Of a stretch of 64,000 nucleotides of DNA, positions 53,122 to 64,000 are shown piece after piece (positions within the stretch are counted from its first letter, which is position 1; each line of letters begins with the position of its first letter). The notes beneath the pieces were generated by a model that was not told the DNA's origin, did no database searches, and saw only the letters and a program-made list of their open reading frames with translations. The position numbers and the translations under genes are program-made. The stretch spans positions 558,001-622,000 of the forward strand of contig NZ_JAKVIL010000001.1 in assembly GCF_022601675.1 (NCBI RefSeq), given 5' to 3'. Origin of the DNA: Ancylobacter gelatini. Lineage in GTDB: Bacteria; Pseudomonadota; Alphaproteobacteria; Rhizobiales; Xanthobacteraceae.

Positions 53122-54174
53122 TCACCCGCCCCGGCGCGCCTTCATCGCTGTCACCGCCATGCAGAACAGCTCGAACAGCACCTGTGCGGCGGCGTGGGCC
53201 GTGTTTGTGGTCGCATCATATTGCGGCGCGACTTCAACCACATCGCCACCAATCACATCCAGCCCATTGAGTCCGCGAAGAATTTCCAGAACCTCACGCG
53301 AGGTGAGCCCGCCGATTTCCGGCGTGCCCGTGCCCGGCGCGAAGGCCGGATCGAGGCTGTCGACGTCGAAGGAGACATAGACCGGGCCGTTGCCGAGCAC
53401 CTCCCGCGCCTTTTCGATGATCGCCGGAATGCCGAGCCCGGTGACTTCCTCGGCATGGATCACCGTCATGCCGCTCTCATAGGAAAATTCCCACAGGAAC
53501 TCCGCCCCGCCGCGAATGCCGATCTGGATGGTGCGCTCGGGATCGAGCGTGCCGTCCAGCACCGCCTTGCGGAACGGCCCGCCATGGTGAAACTTCGAGC
53601 CCTCATAGATGCCGCTGGTATCGCAATGGGCGTCGATGTGCAGCATGCCCACGGGCCGCGCGGCGCCGACCGCCTTCAGGATCGAGCCGGTGATGGAGTG
53701 ATCGCCCCCGACGCTGAGCGGGATGACGCCGGCCGCGACCACCTTGGCAAAGAACGCCTCAATATCGGCGTGACAGGTCTCGAGGTTGAACCGGCTGGCA
53801 AAGGGCACGTCGCCAATATCGGCGATGGCCGCCTCGGCGGCCGGCACCATGCCGAGCACATGTTCGTAAGGCCCGATGCGCTCGATGGCGCGGACCGCGC
53901 GCGGACCGAGCCGGGCGCCGGCGCGATTGGTGACGCCGAGGTCCATCGGCACGCCGATCAGCGCCATGTCCAGCCCGCCGAAATCCGGCGTGTCCTGCAA
54001 CTCCGGGCGATAGGGCGCGCCGAGCAGCGTGGCGGCATTGGCCCAGGGCCACACGCGCCGGTCGCCCTTGAACTGCAGCTCGGCCACGCGCTTGAAGGCG
54101 GGATCGAAGATCACCGAGCCGGACACATCGGCATATTTGGCCCGCAGCCGGGCCAGCTTCTCATCATTCGACAT
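53122..54174 (-). CDS. speB: Agmatinase / guanidino hydrolase
   Basis: A 350-residue ureohydrolase. Metal-binding motifs are GGDHSITG, DAHCDTSG and SFDVDSLDPAFAPGTGTPE. It should hydrolyse agmatine to putrescine and urea, though related guanidinobutyrases cannot be excluded. It has an N-terminal extension of about 35 residues. I chose ATG 54174. It is divergent from recA and near the polyamine importer. Confidence 0.88.
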   Translation of the reverse strand: MSNDEKLARLRAKYADVSGSVIFDPAFKRVAELQFKGDRRVWPWANAATLLGAPYRPELQDTPDFGGLDMALIGVPMDLGVTNRAGARLGPRAVRAIERIGPYEHVLGMVPAAEAAIADIGDVPFASRFNLETCHADIEAFFAKVVAAGVIPLSVGGDHSITGSILKAVGAARPVGMLHIDAHCDTSGIYEGSKFHHGGPFRKAVLDGTLDPERTIQIGIRGGAEFLWEFSYESGMTVIHAEEVTGLGIPAIIEKAREVLGNGPVYVSFDVDSLDPAFAPGTGTPEIGGLTSREVLEILRGLNGLDVIGGDVVEVAPQYDATTNTAHAAAQVLFELFCMAVTAMKARRGG

Positions 54175-54270
54175 GGGATTCTCGCAAAACGGGCGGCAGG
54201 CGGGGACATGCATGATTGGTACCGTGCTTTGCGCCGCCGAACGAGCCCGACATTCTGCGGGATTCAAAAA

Positions 54271-54285
54271 GAACAGATTGCGAAC
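54271..54285. promoter_or_regulatory. Alphaproteobacterial LexA (SOS) box upstream of recA
   Basis: GAAC-AGATTGC-GAAC (54271-54274, 54282-54285): on the minus strand this reads GTTC-N7-GTTC, the SOS operator known in alphaproteobacteria. A third GAAC follows at 54289, four bases later. It lies about 80-95 bases upstream of the recA start, between it and the divergent agmatinase gene. Confidence 0.85.
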
Positions 54286-54366
54286 ATGGAACAAAACATG
54301 TACGTTTAATCATCCTCAGTCCGACAAATCCATTGGCACCCCTTGCGTGCAACCCGGAGCCCGGCA

Positions 54367-55440
<1,074 letters not shown>

Positions 55441-55628
55441 CCCCTCCGGCTCGGTTCGCGCGACAGGTGACCGGGTAGGCGCTCCCTGCGCCGATCCGGC
55501 TTCGCCCGCCCCGCTCAACGGGCGGGAAGCATTCTGGACAAGCTATTTGAGCGCCGTTAGAACCGGTGGCGCGCGTTTGGGCGCGTCCCGGCGGCAACGT
55601 CGGCTGTTTGGAGTTGGCGGACGAATTC

Positions 55629-58283
55629 ATGAGCGGCGTTAACGAGATACGTGCGACCTTTCTCGATTATTTTGCGAAGAATGGTCATCAGGTGGTCGAA
55701 TCTTCGCCGCTTGTCCCGCGCAACGATCCGACATTGATGTTCACCAATGCCGGCATGGTGCAGTTCAAGAATGTTTTCACCGGGGTTGAGAAGCGGCCCT
55801 ACCAGCGCGCGGCGACGTCGCAGAAGTGTGTCCGTGCGGGCGGCAAGCATAACGATCTCGACAATGTCGGCTACACGGCGCGTCATCATACGTTCTTTGA
55901 AATGCTGGGGAATTTTTCCTTCGGTGACTATTTCAAGGAGAACGCGATCGAGTTCGCCTGGAAGCTGATCACCCGGGAATTCGAGCTGCCGGTCGACCGT
56001 CTCCTGGTCACCGTCTATCACGAGGATGACGAGGCGTTCTCGCTATGGAAGCGGATCGCCGGGCTGCCGGATGAGAAGATCATCCGCATCGCCACCTCTG
56101 ACAATTTCTGGCAGATGGGCGATACGGGCCCGTGCGGCCCGTGCTCGGAGATCTTCTTTGATCACGGCCCCCACATTCCCGGTGGCCCTCCCGGCTCGCC
56201 GGACGAGGATGGCGACCGCTTCATCGAGATCTGGAATCTCGTCTTTATGCAGTTCGAGCAGATGGCCGGCGGCGAGCGCGTAAACCTGCCCCGTCCGTCC
56301 ATCGACACCGGCATGGGGCTTGAGCGCATTTCCGCGGTGCTCCAGGGCACGCACGACAATTACGAGATCGACCTGATGCGCGCCTTGATCGGCGCGGTCG
56401 AGGAAATGACCAATGTCGAGGCCAACGGGCCGCGCAAGGCCAGCCATCGGGTGATTGCCGACCATCTGCGCGCCGCGACCTTCCTGGTCGCCGACGGGGT
56501 CCTGCCCTCCAATGAGGGCCGCGGCTATGTGCTGCGCCGCATCATGCGCCGGGCCATGCGCCACGCCCAGCTTCTGGGCGCGCAGGATCCACTGATGTAC
56601 CGTCTCGTTCCGGTATTGGTGCGCGAGATGGGCCGTGCCTATCCCGAGATCGTTCGCGCGGAAGCACTGGTCTCCGAGACGCTGCGCCTGGAGGAAACCC
56701 GCTTCCGCAAGACGCTGGAGCGCGGCCTGTCGATCCTTGAGACCGAGAGCGAAGGCCTGTCGGCCGGCGCCAAGTTCTCCGGCGACACCGCGTTCAAACT
56801 CTACGACACCTATGGCTTCCCGCTCGATCTGACAGAGGACGCGCTGCGCACTCGTGGCATCTCGGTCGACGAGACCGCTTTCAATGCCGCCATGGAACGC
56901 CAGCGCGCCGATGCGCGCGCCTCTTGGGCCGGTTCGGGTGAAGCCGCGACCGACACGGTGTGGTTCGGGGTGCGCGAGGAGGTCGGGGCGACCGAGTTTC
57001 TCGGCTATGAGACCGAGACCGCGGAGGGTGCGGTAACGGCTCTGGTTACGGAGGGCGCGCGCGCCACGACCCTGGCGGCGGGTTCGCGTGGCCTGGTCGT
57101 CCTCAACCAGACCCCGTTCTATGGCGAATCCGGCGGCCAGGTCGGCGATACCGGGCGGATGACCGGCGAGGACGGTCTGAGCGTTCGCGTGATCGGCACC
57201 CAGAAGAAACTGGGCGACATTTTTGTCCACGAAGTCGAGGTCGAGACCGGCACCCTCGCCATCGGTACGCCTCTGGCGCTGACGGTCGATGCGAGGCGGC
57301 GTTCTGCGATTCGCGGCAACCATTCAGCCACCCATCTGCTGCACGAGGCGCTGCGTCGTGTGCTCGGCGATCATGTCGCGCAGAAGGGCTCGCTCGTGGC
57401 GCCGGACCGGCTGCGCTTCGATTTCAGCCATCCCAAGCCGTTGTCCGAGGACGAACTGGAGCGGGTCGAGGATCTGGCGAACCGGGTCGTGCTGCGCAAC
57501 GAGCCTGTCGTGACCCGGCTTATGGCGGTCGACGAGGCGATCGAATCGGGCGCGCGCGCCCTGTTCGGCGAGAAATATGGTGAGGAGGTCCGCGTGGTCT
57601 CCATGGGCACCGGGCCGGACAATGGCGCGCCCTATTCCGTGGAATTGTGCGGCGGCACCCATGTCGCGCGGACCGGGGACATCGGTATCGTCACCGTGCT
57701 GGGCGAGAGTGCGGTCGGCGCCGGCGTGCGCCGCATCGAGGCGATGACAGGCGATGCCGCACGTCATCACCTTTCCCAGGAAAGCCGCGCGTTTCATGCG
57801 GCGGCGGGTCTGCTCAAGGCGCCGGTCGCCGATGTCGGCGAGCGCATCGCGGCGCTGGTCGAGGAGCGGCGCCGGCTGGAACGCGAACTCGGCGACGTCA
57901 AACGGCAGCTTGCCTTCGGCGGCGGCAGCAGCTCGGCGGCGCCCGACATCATGACGGTGAACGGCATCAGCTATCTGCCGATCGCGGTCAGCGGCGTCGA
58001 CGCAAAGGACATGAAGCCGATCGCCGACGAGGCCAAGAAGCGGGTCGGTTCCGGGGTGGTGGCCATCGTCAACACCGCGCCGGACGGCAAGGGCGTGCTG
58101 GTCGTCGGCGTGACGGCCGACCTTACGGCCCGCTTCGACGCGGTGGCGCTGGTACGTCGGGGCGCCGAGGCGCTGGGCGGCAAGGGCGGCGGCGGCCGGC
58201 CCGACATGGCGCAGGCCGGTGGCCCGGATGGCGCGCGCGCGGCCGAAGCCCTCGCGGCTGTTGAAAGCGCCCTGGCCGGCTAG
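55629..58283 (+). CDS. alaS: Alanyl-tRNA synthetase
   Basis: An 884-residue class II synthetase with motif 1 and 2 regions ([30 protein letters not shown]), an editing domain with the [11 protein letters not shown] zinc motif and its partner [13 protein letters not shown], and a C-terminal DHHA1-like domain ending in an AQAGG...AA segment. ATG 55629 is used; the longer frame is not needed. recA-alaS order is common in alphaproteobacteria. Confidence 0.98.
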   Translation: MSGVNEIRATFLDYFAKNGHQVVESSPLVPRNDPTLMFTNAGMVQFKNVFTGVEKRPYQRAATSQKCVRAGGKHNDLDNVGYTARHHTFFEMLGNFSFGDYFKENAIEFAWKLITREFELPVDRLLVTVYHEDDEAFSLWKRIAGLPDEKIIRIATSDNFWQMGDTGPCGPCSEIFFDHGPHIPGGPPGSPDEDGDRFIEIWNLVFMQFEQMAGGERVNLPRPSIDTGMGLERISAVLQGTHDNYEIDLMRALIGAVEEMTNVEANGPRKASHRVIADHLRAATFLVADGVLPSNEGRGYVLRRIMRRAMRHAQLLGAQDPLMYRLVPVLVREMGRAYPEIVRAEALVSETLRLEETRFRKTLERGLSILETESEGLSAGAKFSGDTAFKLYDTYGFPLDLTEDALRTRGISVDETAFNAAMERQRADARASWAGSGEAATDTVWFGVREEVGATEFLGYETETAEGAVTALVTEGARATTLAAGSRGLVVLNQTPFYGESGGQVGDTGRMTGEDGLSVRVIGTQKKLGDIFVHEVEVETGTLAIGTPLALTVDARRRSAIRGNHSATHLLHEALRRVLGDHVAQKGSLVAPDRLRFDFSHPKPLSEDELERVEDLANRVVLRNEPVVTRLMAVDEAIESGARALFGEKYGEEVRVVSMGTGPDNGAPYSVELCGGTHVARTGDIGIVTVLGESAVGAGVRRIEAMTGDAARHHLSQESRAFHAAAGLLKAPVADVGERIAALVEERRRLERELGDVKRQLAFGGGSSSAAPDIMTVNGISYLPIAVSGVDAKDMKPIADEAKKRVGSGVVAIVNTAPDGKGVLVVGVTADLTARFDAVALVRRGAEALGGKGGGGRPDMAQAGGPDGARAAEALAAVESALAG

Positions 58284-58895
58284 CCGGCGGGGCGCGGGAC
58301 GCGGATATCCCGCGCCTTGCAGCGTTTCATGGTGCTGGAAATACGCGTGGCAGGCCGGCGCTCGCTGCTGCGCTGGCCGGCGCTGAAGCGAGGCGCCGCG
58401 GGTGATCGCGCCGCTTCGGCAGGTACGGCTGGCGGCACGGCAGGGAACGGCAATGTGGGGCGCGGCTCCAATTCCAGGTCGAGCCTTCTTGCCGCGATCT
58501 GCCGGTCACCGGCACGGATAGGGGCGGGAAACGCCGCGCGGGAGTTTCGCCGTGGCTGCCCCGTCGCCCGCGCCAGGAGCGATGATCGCGTCGGCGAGGT
58601 CATTCCCGCTCCGGCCGTTGCCGGGAGAGGCGCCGACGGGGCGGGCAGGGGGAAGCGCTGCGCACGACACCGCGACGCGGTTCGTCCGCTCGGGACCCTC
58701 GATCCCTCTGGCGTTCCGCCGCGACCTCAGACGTAATGCGCGCGGACGGCGCAGTCGTGAACCCGCCGTCGTTGAGAGACCGGCCGCGACCGCCATGACC
58801 GACATGTGGCATGGAAGGCCCGGCGGCGATCGGGGCCATGCCGCAAGCGGTGAGTCGCACCGGGATCGGGCGTCGGGGATGAGGGAGCGGCCGGT
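58284..58895. other. Long intergenic region between alaS and the K+ channel
   Basis: At 612 bases this is the longest gap in the window. Open frames on both strands are rich in Arg, Ala and Pro and resemble no protein I know. A minus-strand frame (58280-58603) ends by sharing a CTAG with the alaS stop, but there is no visible ribosome-binding site or conserved motif. Only the hairpin at its start is supported. Confidence 0.45.
58291..58316 (+). terminator. Hairpin after alaS, probable terminator
   Basis: GGCGCGGGA (58291-58299), eight-base loop, TCCCGCGCC (58308-58316), seven bases after the alaS stop. A T-run is lacking (TTGCAGCGTTTC follows), so termination may be partial. Confidence 0.5.
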
Positions 58896-60149
58896 ATGAC
58901 AACGCGTGGCCAGAATACGGGCTGGCTTTCGGCGTCGTGGCGGCGACAGCAGCGGCGGCGCTGCTATCAGGTGCTGGAGCGCGACGCGGTACAGGACCGC
59001 ACGGCCGAAATCGTCAATCTCGGGCTCATCGTTCTCATCGTCGCAAATGTGGTCTTCGCGGTGCTGGAGACGGTCGAGAGCCTGCTGCTGCGCGAGATGC
59101 TGCTGTTTCGCGCCTTCGAGATGTTCTCGCTCGTTGTCTTCGCGGTCGAGTATCTGGCGCGCATCTGGGTCGCGCCGGAAAACCCGCGCTATCGCGGGCT
59201 GTCGGCGCGGCGTGCGCGCTGGCGCCATCTGTGGACCCCGGCCGCGATCATCGACCTCCTGGCGTGGATGCCTTTCCTGATTTCGATGATGATGGGCATC
59301 AATTTGCGCACGCTCGCCATTCTGCGGCTGCTGCGCTTCGTGAAGCTGGCGCGGTATTCGCCGGGCATGCAGTCGCTGCTGGAGGTACTGCGTTCGGAAT
59401 CGCAGTCGCTTCTGGCCTGCTTCTGGCTGCTGGCCGGCGCCGTGCTGCTCTCCGCCTCGGCGATGTATGTGGCGGAAGGCCATGTCCAGCCCGACCATCT
59501 GGGCTCGATCCCCGCCGCCATGTGGTGGTCGATGGCGACCGTGACCACGGTCGGCTATGGCGACGTCTATCCGGTCACCGTGCCGGGACGCATCATTGCC
59601 GGGCTCACCATGCTCTCGGGCATCATCATGATCGCCCTGCCGGTCGGCATCATTGCGACCGCTTTTGTGGAAGTGATCAAGCGGCGCGATTTCATCATCA
59701 CCTGGGGCATGGTCGCGCGCGTGCCTCTGTTCGCCGATCTCGATGCGGCCGGCATCGGGGAGATTCACCGTGCGCTGTCCGCCCACACCGCCCATGCCGG
59801 CGAGGTGATCGTGCGGCGCGGCGAGGAGGCGACTTCGATGTATTTCATCGCCTCGGGCGAGGTGGAGCTGGAATTCGCCGACGAGACCGTCACGCTCTCG
59901 GAAGGCCAGTTTTTCGGTGAGATGGCGCTGCTGCATGTGGCGCGGCGCGCGGCGACGGCGCGGGCACGCAAGCGCTCGATGCTTCTGGTGCTGGACTCCA
60001 CCGATCTCGCGGACATCATGCGGCGCCATCCGCAGATCCGGGCGGGCATCCAGGCGGTGTCGCGCAATACGGACGGCCCGCAGCCGGTCAGCCGGCGCAC
60101 CGATATTGCCGGCGACGAACTGCCCGACAGCGACGACGGCCCGAAATGA
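58896..60149 (+). CDS. Cyclic-nucleotide-gated K+ channel (MloK1-like)
   Basis: A 417-residue six-helix channel. Charged S4-like segment RLLRFVKLARY, selectivity filter TVGYGD at 218-223, then a C-linker and a cyclic-nucleotide-binding domain (about 285-395) with the phosphate cassette FFGEMALLHVARRAATARA. Architecture matches Mesorhizobium MloK1, gated by cAMP. The start is ATG 58896 by frame, after GAGCGGCCGGT. Confidence 0.92.
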   Translation: MTTRGQNTGWLSASWRRQQRRRCYQVLERDAVQDRTAEIVNLGLIVLIVANVVFAVLETVESLLLREMLLFRAFEMFSLVVFAVEYLARIWVAPENPRYRGLSARRARWRHLWTPAAIIDLLAWMPFLISMMMGINLRTLAILRLLRFVKLARYSPGMQSLLEVLRSESQSLLACFWLLAGAVLLSASAMYVAEGHVQPDHLGSIPAAMWWSMATVTTVGYGDVYPVTVPGRIIAGLTMLSGIIMIALPVGIIATAFVEVIKRRDFIITWGMVARVPLFADLDAAGIGEIHRALSAHTAHAGEVIVRRGEEATSMYFIASGEVELEFADETVTLSEGQFFGEMALLHVARRAATARARKRSMLLVLDSTDLADIMRRHPQIRAGIQAVSRNTDGPQPVSRRTDIAGDELPDSDDGPK

Positions 60150-60185
60150 AAAGCAAACGGGCCGGAAGCGTAGCTCCCGGCCCGT
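60148..60185 (-). terminator. Rho-independent terminator of icd
   Basis: Stem arms ACGGGCCGG (60157-60165) and CCGGCCCGT (60177-60185). Read on the minus strand, the stem is followed by TTTGCTTTT, so it terminates icd, whose stop lies 55 bases upstream. The plus-strand channel gene has no T-run on its side. Confidence 0.75.
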
Positions 60186-60239
60186 CGGCCGACTCGATGC
60201 GAGGGCAGGGTGCCCGGCCCGCGACGGCCGGGCGCGCCG

Positions 60240-61451
60240 TCAGCTCAGCGCCTTGCTGAGATTGTCGGAAACCTTGTCGAGGAAGCCGGTGGTGGACAGC
60301 CACTTCTGGTCGGCGCCAACCAGCAGCGCAAGGTCCTTGGTCATGTAGCCGCTCTCGACGGTGTCGACGCAGACCTTCTCCAGCGTGTTGGCGAAGGCGG
60401 CGAGGTCGGCATTGTCGTCAAGCTTGGCGCGATGGGCGAGGCCGCGGGTCCAGGCGAAGATGGAGGCGATGGAGTTGGTCGAGGTCTCCTTGCCCTTCTG
60501 GTGCTCGCGGTAATGGCGCGTGACGGTGCCGTGGGCGGCTTCGGCCTCGACCGTCTGACCATCCGGCGTCATCAGCACCGAGGTCATCAGGCCGAGCGAA
60601 CCGAAGCCCTGCGCCACGATGTCGGACTGCACGTCGCCGTCATAGTTCTTGCAGGCCCAGACATAGCCGCCGGACCATTTGAGGGCGGAGGCCACCATGT
60701 CGTCGATCAGGCGGTGCTCGTACCAGATCTTGCGCTTCTCGAACTCGGCCTTGAACTCGGCTTCGTAGATCTCCTGGAAGATGTCCTTGAAGCGGCCGTC
60801 ATACTGCTTGAGGATCGTGTTCTTCGTGGAGAGATAGACCGGATAGTTGCGGATCAGGCCGTAGTTCAGCGAGGCGCGCGCGAACTCGATGATGGATTCG
60901 TCGATGTTGTACATCGCCATGGCGACGCCGGAGCCCGGCGACTTGTAGACCTCGTGCTCGATCACCGCGCCGTCCTCGCCGACGAACTTGATGGTGAGCG
61001 TGCCCTTGCCGGGGAACTTGAAGTCGGTGGCGCGGTACTGGTCGCCGAAGGCGTGGCGGCCGACGATGATCGGCTGGGTCCAGCCCGGAACGAGGCGCGG
61101 CACGTTCTTGGCGATGATCGGCTCGCGGAAGATGACGCCGCCAAGGATGTTGCGGATCGTGCCGTTCGGCGAGCGCCACATCTTCTTGAGGTTGAACTCC
61201 TTCACGCGGGCCTCGTCCGGCGTGATGGTCGCGCATTTCACGCCGACGCCCACCCGCTTGATGGCGTGGGCGGCGTCGATCGTCACCTGGTCCTCGGTGG
61301 CATCGCGATTCTCGACACTCAGATCGTAATATTCGAGATCGATGTCGAGATAGGGGTGGATCAGCTTGTCCTTGATGTACTGCCAGATGATGCGGGTCAT
61401 CTCGTCGCCGTCGAGTTCGACGACCGGATTCGCGACCTTGATCTTCGCCAT
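60240..61451 (-). CDS. icd: NADP-dependent isocitrate dehydrogenase
   Basis: A 403-residue homodimeric-type (subfamily II) isocitrate dehydrogenase, as typical for alphaproteobacteria: [13 protein letters not shown] at the start, SPNGTIRN, and [21 protein letters not shown] near the end. It converts isocitrate to 2-oxoglutarate, reducing NADP. The start at ATG 61451 follows GAGGG by ten bases. Confidence 0.97.
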   Translation of the reverse strand: MAKIKVANPVVELDGDEMTRIIWQYIKDKLIHPYLDIDLEYYDLSVENRDATEDQVTIDAAHAIKRVGVGVKCATITPDEARVKEFNLKKMWRSPNGTIRNILGGVIFREPIIAKNVPRLVPGWTQPIIVGRHAFGDQYRATDFKFPGKGTLTIKFVGEDGAVIEHEVYKSPGSGVAMAMYNIDESIIEFARASLNYGLIRNYPVYLSTKNTILKQYDGRFKDIFQEIYEAEFKAEFEKRKIWYEHRLIDDMVASALKWSGGYVWACKNYDGDVQSDIVAQGFGSLGLMTSVLMTPDGQTVEAEAAHGTVTRHYREHQKGKETSTNSIASIFAWTRGLAHRAKLDDNADLAAFANTLEKVCVDTVESGYMTKDLALLVGADQKWLSTTGFLDKVSDNLSKALS

Positions 61452-61719
61452 GGAATTATAACCCTCGCACGGAACGGATGTCGTAATGGGGCCGCGGCAC
61501 CCTCCGCGCGGAAATGCCTGCCCGCGTGGAATATGCCGGTGCGCGGTGATAGCGCGCCGCGTGCTCAAGTGAAAGCACGCAGCAGGCCAACTTTCGGGGC
61601 AATGCGCGGCTTATGCCGTACGCTCCGGTGCCTCTGTGGTGCAACCACGCTTCGCAAGCGGACCGGCGGGGGGTATACGAGCCGCTTTGCCTTTCCACCT
61701 TGCTTGCGGAGCGCAATTC

Positions 61720-62559
61720 ATGCCGGGCGCCGGAACAGACAGCACCAAGCCCTGGCCCGAGGGCGGGCCGGTCGTGATCCTCGTCGAGCCGCAGCTTGGC
61801 GAGAATATCGGCTCGGCGGTGCGCGCCATGGGCAATTTCGGGGTGTCGCGGCTGCGGATCGTCAATCCGCGCGAGGGCTGGCCCAATCCGAAAGCGGTGA
61901 CCTTCGCATCGGGCGCCGACCGCATTCTGGAGAATGCCGAGCTGTTTCCCGATGTGCGCTCGGCGATCGCCGACCTGTCCTTCGTCGCGGCCACGACGGC
62001 GCGCGAACGCGGCATGCAGAAGCCGGTGCTCGGCGCCGACCTGCTCGCCGGCGAGATCGTCGCGCGCACGCTGGCGGGCAACGAGGTCGGGCTGCTGTTC
62101 GGCCGCGAGCGCACCGGGCTCTATACCGACGAGGTGTCGCTCGCCGACGTCATCGTGACCCTTCCGGTCAACCCGGCCTTCGCCTCGCTCAATCTCGGCA
62201 TGGCGGTTGCCGTGGTGTGCTACGAATGGTTCAAGCTCACCACCGGCGGCGCGCTGCCCTTCGCCCAGCCGGATCGCTACCAGATGGCGGACAAGGGCGA
62301 CCTGCTGGCCTTCTTCGACCATGTGGAGCGCGAGCTGGAAGCGGCGGCGTTCTTCCGCTCCAAGGAAAAGCAGCCCTCCACCACCCGCAACATCCGCGAC
62401 ATCTTCCACCGGGTCGGGCTGACGCGACAGGACATCGCCACGCTGCACGGCATGGTCACGGCACTGGTGGAGGGCAGGGCGCTGCGCGAGGCCCGCACCA
62501 GGGCGCGGCTGAGCGGCAAGGCGGCCGGAGCTGTGGAAACCGGCGAAGGCGAAGGATAG
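61720..62559 (+). CDS. TrmH-family RNA methyltransferase (TrmJ-like)
   Basis: A 279-residue SPOUT methyltransferase: VVILVEPQLGENIGSAVRAMGNFG, LFGRERTGLYTDE and LPVNPAFASLNLGMAVAVVCYE are the knot motifs. A C-terminal helical extension is as in TrmJ, which 2'-O-methylates tRNA position 32. ATG 61720 has GGAG nine bases upstream. Confidence 0.9.
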   Translation: MPGAGTDSTKPWPEGGPVVILVEPQLGENIGSAVRAMGNFGVSRLRIVNPREGWPNPKAVTFASGADRILENAELFPDVRSAIADLSFVAATTARERGMQKPVLGADLLAGEIVARTLAGNEVGLLFGRERTGLYTDEVSLADVIVTLPVNPAFASLNLGMAVAVVCYEWFKLTTGGALPFAQPDRYQMADKGDLLAFFDHVERELEAAAFFRSKEKQPSTTRNIRDIFHRVGLTRQDIATLHGMVTALVEGRALREARTRARLSGKAAGAVETGEGEG

Positions 62560-62620
62560 ACGTCTCAACCTTCCGTTCACCAAACTGGGCCACACTCCCG
62601 CCGGGGATGGAGGTCAACAG

Positions 62621-63535
62621 ATGAGCACAGAGATGTCATCCGTTTCCGGTTACGGTCAGGCTCACTCCTTTGGACCGCCAGTCGTGTCGCCTCTCACTCC
62701 GGGCCATGGCCCTGCCACCGCGCTGCGCGCGCCCACCATACTGGTCTTCGATTCGGGCCTCGGCGGGCTGTCGGTATTCCGCGAGCTGGCGCGAACCCGG
62801 CCTGACGCCCGCTTCATCTATGCCGCCGACGATGCCGGCTTTCCCTATGGCCCGCTCGCCGAGCCCGAGCTGACCGCGCGCGTGCTCGCCGTGGTCGGCG
62901 CGCTGATCGCGCGGCTGGCGCCCGATGCCGTGGTGATCGCCTGCAACACCGCTTCGACCGCCGTGCTGCCGGCGCTGCGGGCGCGCTACGCCATTCCCTT
63001 CGTCGGCACGGTTCCGGCCATCAAGCCCGCCTGCGAGAGCTCGCTGACGCGGCAGGTGAGCGTGCTGGCGACGCCGGGCACGGTGCGCCGCGACTATACG
63101 CAGGCGCTGATCCGCGATTTCGCGGGCAACTGCCGGGTGACGCTGATCGGATCCACCCGCCTCGCGCCGCTGGCCGAAGCCGCCATGGCCGGCGAATCTG
63201 TGCCGGACGAGGCGTTCGCGCAGGAGATCGCGCCGTGCTTCGTGCGTGAGGGACGCGCGCGCACCGATACGGTGGTGCTGGCCTGCACCCATTATCCGCT
63301 GGTGCTCGACCGGCTGGAACGGGCCGCGCCCTGGCCGGTGCGCTGGGTCGATCCCGCGCCCGCCATCGCGCGGCGCATGGGCTCGCTGCTCGGCCCTGTC
63401 GCCTTTGCCGCCAGCCCGATGCCGCTTCGGCTGTTCTCGACCGGCGCGCCGCTCGACGCGGCGATGGTGGAGCGGCTCACCGGCCGCAAGGCGCGTGCCG
63501 GCGAGATCGTCTCGCTGGATCCAGCCGTCGCGTGA
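62621..63535 (+). CDS. murI: Glutamate racemase
   Basis: A 304-residue racemase making D-glutamate for peptidoglycan. Catalytic cysteines lie in VIACNTASTAVLPALR and VLACTHYPLVLDRL; FDSGLGGLSVF is the N-terminal motif. The start at ATG 62621 has GGAGG eight bases upstream. An N-terminal extension of about 37 residues precedes the catalytic fold. Confidence 0.95.
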   Translation: MSTEMSSVSGYGQAHSFGPPVVSPLTPGHGPATALRAPTILVFDSGLGGLSVFRELARTRPDARFIYAADDAGFPYGPLAEPELTARVLAVVGALIARLAPDAVVIACNTASTAVLPALRARYAIPFVGTVPAIKPACESSLTRQVSVLATPGTVRRDYTQALIRDFAGNCRVTLIGSTRLAPLAEAAMAGESVPDEAFAQEIAPCFVREGRARTDTVVLACTHYPLVLDRLERAAPWPVRWVDPAPAIARRMGSLLGPVAFAASPMPLRLFSTGAPLDAAMVERLTGRKARAGEIVSLDPAVA

Positions 63536-63632
63536 CGGCCGGCGAGGTGACGCGAGGCCTTGCCTGCGTCATGATCGCTTGTCAGCATGCCGTAGCGGCA
63601 CGAGCGCCGATAACAGGGAGCATGCCCGCGCC

Positions 63633-64000
63633 GTGAGTGCCTTTCGGTCCGATCGTTCCGGCGATGCCCACCCCTTGACCCGCCGCGCCTTTATCGGCGG
63701 CGCGGGCGTCCTTCTGTTCGGCGTCCCGGCAGCGGGCGCGCAGACCGCGGCGCAGCCGTTCGATTCCTGGGTCGCCACGTTCCGGGCGCGAGCCCGCGCG
63801 CGCGGCATCACCGATCAGGTCTATGACCGGGTGATGCGCGGGCTGGAGCCCGACACCTCGGTCTATGCGAGAGACCGCGCGCAGCCGGAGTTCCGCGAAC
63901 AGCTCTGGCAATATCTCAACCGTCGCATTTCGGAATGGCGCATCGTCACCGGACAAGCCGCGCTGAAGAAGAACGCCGCCCTGCTGAAGCGGCTGGAGAA
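63633..64000 (+). CDS. Lytic murein transglycosylase, N-terminal fragment
   Basis: The gene runs out of the window. The visible 122 residues start at GTG 63633 (after GGGAG) and contain a twin-arginine signal (LTRRAFIGGAGVLLFGV), cleaved near AGAQ, then FDSWVATFRARARARGITDQVYDRVM and REQLWQYLNRRISEWRI, the N-terminal pattern of MltB-like (SLT_2) lytic transglycosylases. The catalytic Glu is not reached. It cleaves peptidoglycan; it follows murI, another cell-wall gene. Confidence 0.85.
   Translation, partial: MSAFRSDRSGDAHPLTRRAFIGGAGVLLFGVPAAGAQTAAQPFDSWVATFRARARARGITDQVYDRVMRGLEPDTSVYARDRAQPEFREQLWQYLNRRISEWRIVTGQAALKKNAALLKRLE

Noticed and set aside
58506-60029. 507-residue minus-strand open frame over the K+ channel
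   Set aside because: His/Arg/Gln-rich shadow of the channel gene, which has a clear selectivity filter and nucleotide-binding domain.

Overview
The window is GC-rich (gaps and third codon positions are dominated by G and C), densely coded and looks like the chromosome of an alphaproteobacterium of the order Hyphomicrobiales, most likely the Xanthobacteraceae (Ancylobacter/Starkeya/Xanthobacter type). The pointers are: recA directly followed by alaS with an alphaproteobacterial SOS box (GAAC-N7-GAAC, i.e. GTTC-N7-GTTC on the other strand) upstream; an ECF16-type SigF and its DUF1109/NrsF partner; DUF2336, DUF3297 and DUF1223 genes; a MloK1-like cyclic-nucleotide-gated K+ channel; and a REP-like hairpin pair of the kind dispersed in these genomes. 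The exact genus is inference. No tRNA, rRNA, CRISPR array, insertion sequence or phage gene was seen.

Layout. 1-7096: a Wsp-type chemosensory operon (wspA C-terminus, wspB, C, D, E, F, R) that should end in a diguanylate cyclase making c-di-GMP. 7.3-14.4 kb: a DUF1223 protein, the methylthioribose kinase mtnK, a PRC-barrel protein, a cytochrome b561-like/molybdoenzyme pair, a large polytopic membrane protein and the MTA/SAH nucleosidase mtnN. 14.4-20.2 kb: nrsF (anti-sigma) and sigF (ECF sigma) on opposite strands, separated by a five-gene minus-strand cassette (PLP lyase, TIGR04282 transferase, GT2 glycosyltransferase, sugar epimerase, SMR-type flippase) that looks like a polyprenyl-linked sugar pathway.

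20.2-29.9 kb: an eight-gene minus-strand operon built around a 1223-residue bacterial tubulin-like protein (Tubulin_2 type, GGTGSG signature) with a C-terminal GYF_2-like domain, together with a zinc-ribbon membrane protein, an unknown 474-residue protein, a periplasmic protein with a degenerate vWA-like start, a three-helix membrane protein, a glycine-zipper lipoprotein, a trypsin-like protease and a Cys-rich exported protein. I consider this the best candidate for an undescribed system: a cytoskeletal GTPase physically coupled to the inner membrane and to a set of envelope proteins.

30.4-45.8 kb: tamB-tamA, an orphan ParA, an L,D-transpeptidase, flavin reductase, nitroreductase, an exported beta-rich protein, DUF2336, nadK, cutA, DUF3297, cupin, a Tat-exported metallo-beta-lactamase-fold protein and a small outer-membrane barrel. 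45.8-50.1 kb: a polyamine-type ABC importer (potD-A-B-C order) with a REP-like pair between potD and potA. 50.5-64 kb: terC, a sulfite-oxidase-like molybdoenzyme, agmatinase (polyamine synthesis, thematically linked to the importer), recA, alaS, a CNG-type K+ channel, icd, a TrmJ-like methyltransferase, murI and the start of a lytic murein transglycosylase.

Two genes (the trypsin-like protease and the cupin) have no ATG/GTG/TTG where the family homology begins, but both have a CTG overlapping the upstream stop as CTGA, suggesting translationally coupled CTG starts.
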